A program made the position numbers and the translations under genes. 64,000 nucleotides of DNA from Botryosphaeria dothidea (Eukaryota > Ascomycota > Dothideomycetes > Botryosphaeriales > Botryosphaeriaceae), in assembly GCA_011503125.2 (NCBI GenBank), contig WWBZ02000016.1:4340001-4404000 (forward strand), in the 5' to 3' direction. Below are positions 45,747-55,792 of the stretch, one piece after another (the stretch's first letter is position 1; every line of letters begins with the position of its first letter). The notes under the pieces were generated by a model. The model was not told the DNA's origin. It searched no databases and saw nothing but the letters and a program-made list of their open reading frames with translations.

Positions 45747-48601
45747 ATGATGTCAGACAACGGGACAAAGGAGAGAGCTGAAGACGCGATCATCAAGGCC
45801 GATGCATATACTCTGACGCATTCACCGCAGGAACCCTCAAAAGTTACTTCGATCCAGAAGATGCTCAGAAATGCGTCGCTACTCCATACGCTTCAGGTCA
45901 ATTGGGGAACCAACCCTGAGGATTGGCTTCCGGCGGGCCGTCAACTCTCATCCTCCAACCCCGCAGACTGGGATCAGGCTTTACTGGAATCACTTGCCGA
46001 GCTGGCCAGTATGAGCGGTGGCGCAGACCATCACCTTGCCATCCGCATTATCAATGAAGTCATCAAGAAGCGTCTGAGGAGCCGGCGGAGCGGCACGAAA
46101 TCTTATGAACCTACCGTCGAGGACATCAAAGCTGCTGCTGAGCGTTATTCTAGCATGTTCGACAGCGCTTCTAGCAGCAGCGGCGATGATGGAGTGGAGG
46201 AGCAGGAGAGCAACCCGGCCTCCGCCGCGCAAGCTGCGGGACGGAACATCGAGAGCACCACCGCCCCGACTCTACCCGGAAACCGGCCCCTTGTCCGCGA
46301 CGGCTATGCTGCTGCCCACGCTAAGCAGAACAACAAGTTATCAACCAGCAATACTGGATTCCTAGAGAGCTCTAGCGGTACTGAAATTGATGTGCCGACA
46401 GTCGACTACGCTCGCGGAGAAGTTCAAGCCCCTGAGAAGGATGGTCCTACACCCACCGAAAGCAAAGGTCGCGCCCAACACAAGGCCGTCCCGAAAAAGA
46501 CTAGCCAGAACATTTCAGCAAAGCAGCGCAAGGATGGACCCGTGGCTGGAAGCAAGGTGACTTCGACCGCGTATGTCAACGCAACCAAGCAAGTCCAGGA
46601 AAAGGTCACTGGGAAATCAGTGAAGTCCAAAGCCAGCAATGCCAAGCTAGATGGCCGGACCTCCAGGCCTGTGACCCGCGCGCAGGCAAAGAAGCAGCTA
46701 GAGGAGAACGTCCAGCCGGAAAATAACAGCCAGCCGTCCAAGTCTTTTGCGTATACTGCCTTCAACGCCGCTGTTGATCGCGCCTACGCCAACATGGGCA
46801 TTAAGGGCGCTGCATTCGGCCAGCCAGAGCTGGGCCCCACCATCATGCGTCCCGAAGTCGCCAGCAAGGGCAGGAATTGGGCCAACGAGAGCCTCGGCGC
46901 CTTCTTCAAGACGCTGCCCAAGCTCAGGAGCGTCGCGTACGCTGCTGAAAACACCACATCCCTGGTCACGCTGGAGTCTCACTTCAAGGCCCGCGCCGCC
47001 GACATCTTCAAACACCCACAGCTCAAGGCCACCGAGATCCTCAAGCTCAACGGAGTCCTGCCCATCTTGGCTCGGATCGTGACCAAGCACGGCTACACCT
47101 CGCTGGTTGCGTTCCAGAGCTTGCTGGAGGCCAAGTTGCGTAACGTTGAGAGTGGCAACTACAGGACTCTTGCCGGCAACGTTAGTAATTCCAACCTCCA
47201 TATCCGAAGTACACAGGAACTGACATGTGATGCCATCACCTTTAGGCCACCATCACGCTTGAGCTCATATATGCCAAGCAGTTGGAGAAGGAAGTCGGCC
47301 GGGAGATTGAAAGCATTTCAGAGATCCTGAAGACCCACCGCGGCAACAATGAGCGTAAAGTTGTCGTGCTCAAGCTCCCGTCTTCGTGTCTCGGGGAGAT
47401 TGCAGACGCGAGAGACGCTCAAATGCCTAACAACAACATGCCGTGGCCATCGCAGCCTCGGCCCCCTCGTGCTACAACCACCGAATCTCAGGGTCCGGCT
47501 GATACGCCTGTGTCTGGCCGGACCAAGAAGCCGGGCGGTAGCACTGTTGACCAAGCCAAGACTGCAGACCATCACGGTGCCCCTTCGCACTTGGCTGGCA
47601 CCTCTCAGCGCGCTCGCGAGGTAATCGTAATACCTGATGACGAAGATGACTCTGAGTCGTCTTCCTCAAGGAGCCATCGCTCCGAGTCCGAGGAGAACAG
47701 TGACATACCTGATCATAGCAAGGAACACATCCAGAGCACCAGCGGTCGGGACAGCAAGCAGCTTCCAGAGGATTGTTCCAACACAGCCCCTGACTCTGAG
47801 GAGGACTGGGTATCCACTCTCAGTGCTTCCAACTCTGAACACTCCAGCAACACGCCTGATCAGAGCGGAGACGGTCGTGGTGAGGGCGAGGAAGAGGATG
47901 GCCAGACCTCCGACGGCCCGCGCGGTACTCGCCGCCGCCGCCAGGACTCGGAGCCCTTGACCAGCACCAAACGCCGGCCCGTCAAGCGCCAGCGTGTCTT
48001 CATTTCGATCGATGACCGGGTCGTCCAGTATACCGTCGCAGAGGCACGGCAGAACCCGAATGCCGCTTGTGAACTCACCAGCACGATAGACAGCATCAAG
48101 AATGCGAATGCCATCGGCAAGCAGATGCTCGCGGCGCAGGAAGAGGCCGCTGAGTGGGACGTCAAGCGCATCCGGGAGATCATTGAGGGGCCCAGCAACG
48201 AGGACGCCCGTGCCACCACCCGCAAGACTGTAGTCGTGGAAGCGATCGAGAAAGCCAAGGAACGCAAGGAGGCTGCTGTCCAGCGCAAGCGTCTCTGCGC
48301 GCAGATACTCAACGGACTCCAGGAACGTCGTGCCAAGCAGGTTGAGGCTGCCCATGAAGAGGAAAAGTCGGCCTTCAAGCAACAGCTGGATGCCAAGGCT
48401 CGCCAGCTTGTGGAGATGAGCACGACGCATCGTGAGGAGGTGAAGCATATGAGGGAGAGCCATCAGGAAGAGATGAAACGTGTGAAGAAGGATTGCCAGG
48501 ATGAGCTGGACCGTATGGTGGGGCACCACCGGGACATCATCAACAGTATGATGAGGAGGAAGCCCAGCTCCGGCTACCAATCAAGAGAAAGGCGTCTGTG
48601 A
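45747..48601 (+). CDS. Lineage-specific coiled-coil protein with WGxxPxDWxPxG domain and SUMO-interaction-like motif
   Basis: Unknown function. Exon 1 is 45747-47180 and exon 2 47246-48601; the 65-nt intron has a GTTAGT donor, AACTGACA branch and TTTAG acceptor, phase 0, giving 929 residues. The N-terminal domain (about 45-140) contains NWGTNPEDWLPAG (52-64) followed by a helical segment ending AAAERYSSMFDSA. A partner protein at 61969-63222 has the same arrangement. Residues 330-470 are helical (FAYTAFNAAVDRAYANMG and onward). EVIVIPDDEDDSE (603-615) fits a hydrophobic-acidic SUMO-interaction motif. TKRRPVKRQRV (near 720) is a likely nuclear signal, and a long coiled coil fills the last 180 residues. 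Inferred: a nuclear, possibly chromatin-associated protein. It lies in the accessory region between two broken genes. Confidence 0.78.
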
Positions 48602-48645
48602 GTGTGTGCGAGAGCGTAGTGTTTATGGTTGTCAATGCGGCTACC

Positions 48646-49669
48646 TTAGGGTTTCTTCGCAATCACTCTACCACAGACAAAGAGAATGCGGGATCTTATT
48701 CCCATTCGTCTTTGCAGCATTCTAGAAACCGGCTTATTCCTCGACTCGAATGCACAAAGCGCCGCGCCTCCATGATCTTCATCAGTGAACTCCTGCACCC
48801 ACACCTTGCGCAACCGCTCGCTGTCTCGGAGCCGTCTGCACACCTCAAGCGCATTATCTTTCATTCTTCGCTCCGCTGCATGTCTTGCCCTTCTGTTGAA
48901 CTTTTCTTCTGACTCATGGTGGGTTTTCCGTGGGAACTGCTCGTCTGACCCGGACATGATGAAGAGTTGGGGCTGGAGCGCCGCCTCTGCAGCATCGCCT
49001 TTCCGGGACTCCTGATGCATTGCTCTGAATTCCTCCTCCAAATCAGTTATACGTTTCTTGTTCTACCAAATTGAGGGGCTTGCCACAATGAAAGTGTCAA
49101 ATAAGTCTGCCCTAGTGAAGAGCGTGTACATTGTAAACAACCCTCCGTATGAATGCCCGAAAAGAGCATGTGGCCCCAAAGACACACCGGGAAATACCTC
49201 GTTGGAAACAAAAGGCATGATATGCTCGGTGATAATGTTCAGAAAGTCTTTTGCTCCACCCCATTCGGCTTCGAAAGGCTTGCCATCTCTTTCAAGCACA
49301 GGTGCATATGTGTTACTGGGAGGTGTCAAGTCCGCTGAACGACGGGCGGATAAGACGGATTTGGAAAGCACGTAGCCGATAGCCACTACGATAGCACTGT
49401 TCTTGCGGAGACGAGTGTTACGGCGTACGATCTCGGTGGAGGAGAAAAGTAGGCGTTGCCGTCAACGATATAGCTGGGCTTGCGTTAGCTGAAAGCTTCC
49501 GGGTAGCTTCGGCGTGTGCTCACATCGCGGGAACGGGATCGTTTGTCGGACTGTTCCGGTCTGTGTTCCAGGATAGCGGCCACGATGTTTGGATGAGGTA
49601 TTCACCGCGGCGGGTGTGTAGTGTGTACTGGCAAGTGTTTGGTGCAGTTGCCGCCGGTAATTCAGCCAT
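48646..49669 (-). pseudogene. Broken siderophore-esterase-like alpha/beta hydrolase
   Basis: Remnant of an IroE/esterase-D-like hydrolase of the type that releases iron from siderophores inside the cell. Exon 1 (49669-49524) gives TQ/CQYTL-like and EYLIQTSWPLSWNTD sequence. A 49-nt intron (GTGAGC donor, AGCTAACG branch, CCCAG acceptor, phase 2) leads to YIVDGNAYF. A frameshift lies at 49432-49451 (one base too few), after which STEIVRRNT continues. The nucleophile elbow is intact: ALFGHSYGGLFTMYTLFTRA. At 49063-49065 an in-frame TAG interrupts VASPSIW-NKKRITDLEEEF; the family has a second Trp there, so TGG to TAG is likely. The C-terminal part (QLFIMSGSDEQFPRK, then FTDEDHGGAAL with the catalytic His) remains readable. 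It is divergent from the siderophore transporter gene. Confidence 0.82.
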
Positions 49670-50129
49670 GGAGCCTTGTCGACGCCGCGTGTCAATCGAG
49701 AACCGCACATTGCATGCAGAAAGGCAATCCACGCCCTATTAGAACCTCATTCGGCTGTCGTAACCCCTCCAACTGACATGCGCTCCGGAGATCTTTCGGC
49801 CTCGCTATTACCCCCATGCTAGCGGAGCGCCACGCGTCTTGGCGCAGTGGACGCTGGTCTCTTTCCGGGAAGGCCTCACCGCCACATTATCCAATGTTTC
49901 CACCACGCCAAGCCGCCAGAGCGGAGCGGATCTGATAAGAGGCACGCGGAGCGCATGTGCTTCCACGAAAGCCTGTATATACGGGATTCTCATGCCGCAG
50001 TACGCGTGTACGTCTCCATAGCTCGCAAGCCTGGTGGACTGAGGTGATGCCCCGAGATCGGCAAAAGAATTTATATTGAAGCAATCTTTGGTTTTGTGGA
50101 TTGCTGCACTTGTGTTATCTTGCAGAATA
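49670..50129. promoter_or_regulatory. Divergent promoter of the siderophore esterase/transporter pair
   Basis: 460 bp between the esterase remnant start (49669, minus) and the transporter start (50130, plus). It contains a CCAAT box at 49891-49895, the iron-type GATA site at 49930-49938, and a TTATCT (reverse AGATAA) at 50115-50120 close to the transporter start. Short open frames here are not genes. Confidence 0.6.
49930..49938 (+). promoter_or_regulatory. SreA/SRE/Urbs1-type GATA site (ATCTGATAA)
   Basis: Exact match to ATCWGATAA, the consensus described for iron-sensing GATA repressors that shut off siderophore genes when iron is plentiful. It lies 192 bp upstream of the transporter start and about 260 bp upstream of the esterase start. 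A single 9-mer can occur by chance; its place between two siderophore genes makes it meaningful. Confidence 0.6.
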
Positions 50130-52138
50130 ATGGCAAAGACTCCTGACCTCGAAGTGTCCAGCTCGCCAGCTACCGCGGAATCGGAGAAAGCAGATGAGAC
50201 TACTCAACTGAGAGGCTTGCCGAAAGCAAAAATCCTGAGGAAATCATGGTCGCGCAAAGCTCTCGTTGTTGCTTTTACTGGGTACGTTTATGTTGCACTC
50301 TTTTCCTGATTGAAGCAACTGGGTTGAGAAGGAACTGACCATAACAAGCTTGTTTGCAACAACTTTCATCCTTTCGTTCATCAAGTACTCCACGAAGGTC
50401 TATGACGCTTGTGCAACGAGTGCGTTTTCGAAACATGCCGCGCTTTCTACTGCAAATGTGGCCTACACGATCATGAACTTAGCTGTCTATCCAATCATGG
50501 CCAAACTCTCAGATGTATAGATGTATCTCTGTCGTTATCCTGCTGATGCTGACAGAAACAACAGGTTTTTGGTCGAGCTGAAGGTTTTTCATTCTCAATC
50601 CTCTTCATGGTCCTTTCGCAGGTGCTCTACGCATCTTGTCAGAACATTAGCACTAACATTGTAAGATCGTTTCAGTAGTGTTTTATGCGGAACTTGCTAA
50701 AGGACGTAATCTAGGCAGGTGGTATCTTCGAGTCTATCGGTGATACCGGTTATACGATCATGCAGCAGATCTTCATCGCCGACACGACCAATCTCCTTGA
50801 CCGTGGCCTCTGGTCATCCCTCTCAGAATCCGTTACTGCGCTATATCTTGGTTCCATCGTTGGAGAAAGCGTTCTGAAGCATTCGACCTGGCGCTGGGGT
50901 TACAGGATGTGGGCCTTGATCTTCCCTTTCTGCGCCCTCCCGCTGATCATCACAATGTTCGTACTTCAACGCCGCGCCGAGAAGAATGGTCTCTGCAGAC
51001 GTCAAATATACCACAGCGAAGACGAGCGATCGGTATTCAGACGCCTCCACAACCTCCTCTGGACCGAGCTCGACCTGCCTGGTGCCACCCTCCTCGTCCT
51101 CGGCCTCGGGCTCACCCTCATCCCACTCACGCTCACCGGCTCCAAAAATAGCAGCCGATGGCAGCACGGCTCCTTCATCGCCATGCTAGTCATCGGTATC
51201 TTCGTCCTCGTCCTCTTCCTTGTCTGGGATGCCCGCTTCGCGACTCGGCCGTTCATCCCGTTCCGGATGATCAAGCAGCGCACCGTGGTCGCCGCGTGCG
51301 TCCTGTCCGCGCTCGACTTCTTCGACTTCTTCCACTACCCGTGCTTCACGACCTTCTTCCCCAGCTACCTGCAAGTGGCCGGCGGCTTCTCTGCGGGCCA
51401 CGCCACGCGCATCGAGTAAGCCAACTCCCACCCGACCCGCCACTCCTGTCAAAACACACACACACACACACACACACTGACGTCCGATGCCCCAGCAACT
51501 CCCTCCGCGTCTCCTTCCAAATCGCCTCCGTCCTTGCGGGCCTCTGCATGAAGCGCGCCCGTCGCTCGCAGCCGTTCGTCCTGCTGGGCGTACCGCTCGT
51601 GCTGCTCGGCCAGGGGCTGCAGATATTCTTGGTCGTGCGCGCGGACGTGGCCGTCGCGACGGGCGTCTTCTTTGCGGCCATTAACTTGGGAGCGGTGGCG
51701 GGTACGAGGTGAGTTTTCTCCCCTCTGCCCCTTTTCGATTAATGTGCCTGGCTGATGTGCGTCTGTGTCGTTTGCAGTGTGGGCGGCGCTGTGTGGAGCA
51801 ACATGCTGCCGGAGAAGCTGGAAAGGTACTTGCCGGAGCAGTCGAAAGCGAAGGCGCTGGCTATATATAAGAGCATTGTGGTGGCGCAGAAGTTTGCGAA
51901 GGGATCGGTCGCTAGGGAGGCGATTGACCGGGCGTATCGCGAAACGCAGAGACTGTTGGCCATTGCGGCAACAGCGGCATTGGCACCGATGGTAGGGGTC
52001 ATGTTTGCGCTGAAAGATGTGGATCTGGGGAAGGAGTATGAGGATGAGTCTAGAGAGGCGAAAGACGAGACTGCTTGTGATGAGGTTGGGCGTGAAGATG
52101 CGGTGCAGCCATCCCTGGAGATGGAGCACCAGACTTGA
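50130..52138 (+). CDS. MFS siderophore-iron transporter, apparently lacking one membrane segment
   Basis: Plasma-membrane proton symporter of the fungal siderophore transporter (ARN/SIT/Mir) family. Exons are 50130-50281, 50349-50514, 50565-50660, 50715-51415, 51496-51708 and 51778-52138; introns are 67, 50, 54, 80 and 69 nt, and all frames join, giving 562 residues. Family landmarks include FIKYSTKVYDACATSAF, TANVAYTIMNLAVYPIMAKL, the ATRI/DNSLRVSFQ junction, PFVLLGVPLVLLGQGLQIFL, and SVGGAVWSNMLPEKLERYLP. I count 13 hydrophobic helices, while the family has 14. Between GLQIFLV and DVAVATGVFFAA (near residue 420, about 51640) roughly 40 residues holding helix 12 seem absent, without frame loss. 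The protein may therefore be non-functional or altered. No TM loss is seen elsewhere. Intron 4 holds a CA repeat. Confidence 0.85.
51454..51477 (+). repeat. (AC)12 microsatellite inside an intron
   Basis: Pure AC dinucleotide repeat of 12 units inside intron 4 of the siderophore transporter gene, 18 nt upstream of the acceptor. Confidence 0.95.
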
Positions 52139-53777
52139 GAACGATGTTCGAGAGAAAGTCGGTCACATACCTCTAACTCTCACCATGTCTCTATCTTCTT
52201 CAAACGCAGACCACCTGTTGTTATGTGGCTCTGCGGCAGACCCTGACAGAATGCCAACGCTCGGAAATGCCGAATGCAGCTAAAGCATACGCTTCAATTG
52301 CCAATATCGGACTAGGGCAATCTGGACCGGAACTCGTCACCGAACTTTGCACGAATTCCTCTCCTTCCGAGAGACACACATCTGATACGATAATGGACCT
52401 GTGGATAAAGCGAATAAGACGGTTGTTTAAGAAGTCGAAGAGGCGGTCGGTCTTGAAAGAGCCATTTCCAAGACAGATTAAGACTCTGGAGGCGGAAGAA
52501 AAGATTCCCGGTATCAACGTAACGTTGTAATTACGATCTTCAGTACTTGAATGGCCGATGCAGAGGGCGTCGATCCTGCGGGGAGTTGAGAGAAGTGCGC
52601 ATGCGATATGACGGAACAGAGATCGGATGTTCTTATAGAATGCGTTAAAACAAGCACGTGATGTTATTCAGAAATTCAATCTTGCTGAGCCCCTAGCAGC
52701 GCATTAAGTTAAGAAACTAAGGAGAACTGAAACATGTAGAGGAAGGAGTGATGGGAGTGTACTACGTAGTGGAGACGATGCGCTCAGTCTACGACCGCGT
52801 CTCGAGCAAGCTGGTCATAGGGAAAGGAAAAAAGCGCAAAGGAAAAACCACAAAGATGAAAAAAAAAGCACAAGATATCTCTTAAGCCGCCCAAGCCTAC
52901 AGAGCGTTCCAACTGATGTGCAGAGCTCATACACGCCAGCCAGTCGACTCTGTCGACTTGCCAAAGACTAATAGTTCGTCCCCAAGCAGAGCAGTCCAAT
53001 TGTGATCGCGCCGCGACTGTCTCGTAGTCGTGTACCAAAGGGGGCTTACACACGTGGCTGATAACTTGTCCGGTTAGGCTGGCTAGGGGTCTCAGCACCC
53101 CCCGGACTCTCTGTAACCAACAATTTGTGCATATAGTGCTAGGGGATGAGGCGAGGGAGTGGTCAGTGGAGTGGAGAGTCATGGGATGGGGCAGCATGTG
53201 AAGCGGCGCGGTGGGGAAGTACTGAAGACAAAGCGAGACGTACAAGGTGTATGTGTGGCAACGGGATTCGAACTTCGAGTACATCCCAGATGGGTCAACC
53301 TCGATGGAAGGTAGTTCCGTAACGCTTCGATCTGTTCAATGTCATTATGTCGACCAAGCCTGCCTGTTTGCCTTTTAAATGCTTCCGCTACCGGCGGCGC
53401 TCCACAAACTCACCAACTTGACGCCCGTGAATGAGCACATGCGGCATGAAGCACAAGTATTGCGCCTCGTAACTATCCGAACCGTCTCGCACTTTACAAC
53501 CACAGTAATGAACACGCAGCAATCAGCAGCGCATACTCACGCAGACCCCAATCGTACTCTCGACCGCCTGACTCCAGCCTCCCAAGCAGCTGACCCACGT
53601 AACGCATGCGTAGCATCTCCAAACGTCTACCTCCGCGCATCCATCAACCTATATCCCCTCTCTATCACCAACATCTCCTTTCCACTGCCCAGCTGCCTTG
53701 AACCAAAAACTCAACAGCCACCCCTCCACCACAAACAAACAAGCACCCTCTAAGCCACACCAACCCACCAAAAAGAA
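52139..53777. other. Intergenic region
   Basis: 1.64 kb from the transporter stop to the next small gene. An open frame at 52267-52530 (about 88 residues, basic, ends in INVTL) lies 129 bp past the transporter stop; it has no recognisable motif and I do not call it. 53250-53290 contains a TTCGAA sequence reminiscent of a tRNA B box, but no cloverleaf can be drawn. Confidence 0.4.
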
Positions 53778-54227
53778 ATGCGCGACACCACGCCCCACGC
53801 CGACCCCCTCCTCCTCACCGGCGCCACCATCGACGCCCTTGGCCTGCCCCCCCTCATTGTCGAAGGCGAAGACGTAAGCAGTCACCCCTCCCCCTCCCCC
53901 TTCCCCCTTTTCTCTCCACCACACTGATAGGCGCAGCCGTTCCCACGCCTCCACCCGCTCATGGGGCACCTGCACCCGCGTGACGCGGAGCGCTTCGCGC
54001 TGCTGGACCTGAAGCGCGAGATCAACGCGAAGAAGGAGCGGGACGGGCCGGACTGGACGGAGAAGGCGCGGGTGTGGGGAGGCGGGTATGAGGCGCACGT
54101 GGCGGTTCTGAGGGAGATGAGGGAGGAGGACGAGGAGAGGACGAAGAAAAAGGAAAAGGAGGAGGAACGATGTACGCCGGAGTCTCGGGAGGGAGCGCAG
54201 ATGCTCGGAAGCTGGCTGTCAGGTTGA
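53778..54227 (+). CDS. Small uncharacterised protein (128 aa)
   Basis: Not recognised. Exon 1 is 53778-53873 (ends VEGED) and exon 2 53937-54227 (starts PFPRLHPLMGHLHPRD); the 63-nt intron has a GAC|GTAAGC donor, CACTGATA branch and GCGCAG acceptor, phase 0. The frame stays open across the junction and the sequence is GC-rich, unlike its flanks, which supports real coding. The second exon holds DAERFALLDLKREINAKKER, a likely helix, then an acidic/basic coiled-coil-like stretch (REMREEDEERTKKKEKEEER). No membrane segment, signal peptide or catalytic motif. Confidence 0.6.
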
Positions 54228-55792
54228 GTGGGGAGAGGAGAAGAAAAACGGGGGGAGATGAGACGAGGGGGTGCGGTTGCGGAGTCACTGACTACGCGTT
54301 CGTCCGGTTAATAGTGCATGTATGCGACATGCTCTATGATTAAGTTAGGGAAAGCATCTACTGCACGACACATGTTCCAAGAATCCCGCTGGTAACGGTT
54401 TGCACTGCCCATGCTGATTGCGTAAATGAGTGTAGTAGATGTTTGTCTCAAACGGGTGTGTTGCAAATGACTTTCGTTTCCTGTCGATGCTGGACAGAAA
54501 CAGGGACAGGAGTTTGTTTCATACGCAGTTGCGTGCTGTTCCAGAACGTTCCAGACACGCCTCCGCCGATATGGGCGGAATGGCGAGACTGCTGATGTGG
54601 TGCTGACTCGCGAAACAAGATGTTGGACAACAATGAACGCCAGGGCTGGACAAGGATCACAGGAACAGCAGATTGGTTTCTTCGCCGATGATGCAATTCT
54701 AGAGCGGCATCTCTTTCCTGTGATAATCAGCAATGCATTCCCTCTTGATCCGACGCGCCTTGCAGCTGCAAAACCACTGGATTCTAAATTGGCTTGGAGA
54801 AATACCAGTGGCAATGATACGCAGGCAACTGTACTGTTAGCGATGAACGAAAATTTTCACGCGAAGGAATTATCCACCACTGAGCTTCCTCCTCGCGTAC
54901 GCACTCTGCATCCTTTCGACGTCTACCGCCCGCCTTGGTAGAAGGCCTAAACAGGCAAAACGATCGGCTTCGGCTTTTCGAATCGAGTAGAAGCACCCAC
55001 CATACCGCGAAGTCGCAACATGACAGTACCACCAAGGCTATATCATCTTAGGTCGATCAAAGCAAAAAAAAGAAAGCTAAGAGAAATGCACTCCCCTCTA
55101 CTGACTTGGCTTCTCATGTATCCCGACAACCGAGGCATCGTTCTGAATTATCCCCGGTGAGGACTTGTTGCCCCTAACAACCCCGCAGGAGAGATGCCGC
55201 ACGCAAATGGCGGGGGTGGCGCCCTACATTGACGCTAGCTGCGGACTACCGAACCCAGCGTAGACACAGATATAAAAACGCACCTATAAGGACAAAGGAA
55301 AGCGACCAAGGTCTACGAGAGGAAGGACTGCGGTACCCGGAACTTCTTCCCAAGATTGGACTGGGCTCGGGAATAAAGATGCAATGCACGTAGACTCATA
55401 TCCACCGCGGCCGAGCCCCATCCTCGGACGCAAGGATACGAATAGCGGAAAGACTGGGCGAGATACTGGCCACGTACGTTCTATATCATTGGCTCCTGGG
55501 AAATCGAATACCGATCGAAGCTAGGGTATGACGCGCGCGCGACTCAATAAGCTTTGTAACGATGGGCGGTGGGAACCCCGGGAATAAGGAAAATGGTGGC
55601 CGATCCACCCTGAGTCGGGCGCAGAGGAGGGGCTTTGGCGAGGTTCGGCTCAAATAGAACCAAGATGGCGGCAAGAGAGTGGCGAACTGAGACTGTTCGA
55701 TTGTTTTCTGGGAAGACATGCGCAAGAATTACGGTTTGAATCCTGCGCTTACCTCTCTTGCGTTCCACCCCTTCGATCGCGAGAACTTCGAT
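54228..55792. other. Intergenic region
   Basis: 1.57 kb without a supported gene. Open frames at 54308-54941 on both strands overlap each other and have no motifs. It must hold the promoter of the salicylate-hydroxylase-like gene at its right end. Confidence 0.4.

Noticed and set aside
47666..48580. 304-residue minus-strand open frame
   Set aside because: Shadow of the coiled-coil gene on plus; composition (Leu/His-rich) is typical of an antisense reading of a charged coiled coil.
52225..52530. Open frame just downstream of the siderophore transporter
   Set aside because: Starts at GTG; the first ATG gives only about 88 residues without motif. Possible 3' UTR sequence.
53245..53330. tRNA-like B box (GTTCGAATCC on minus)
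   Set aside because: The T-stem does not pair and no matching acceptor stem or A box is found at the right distance.
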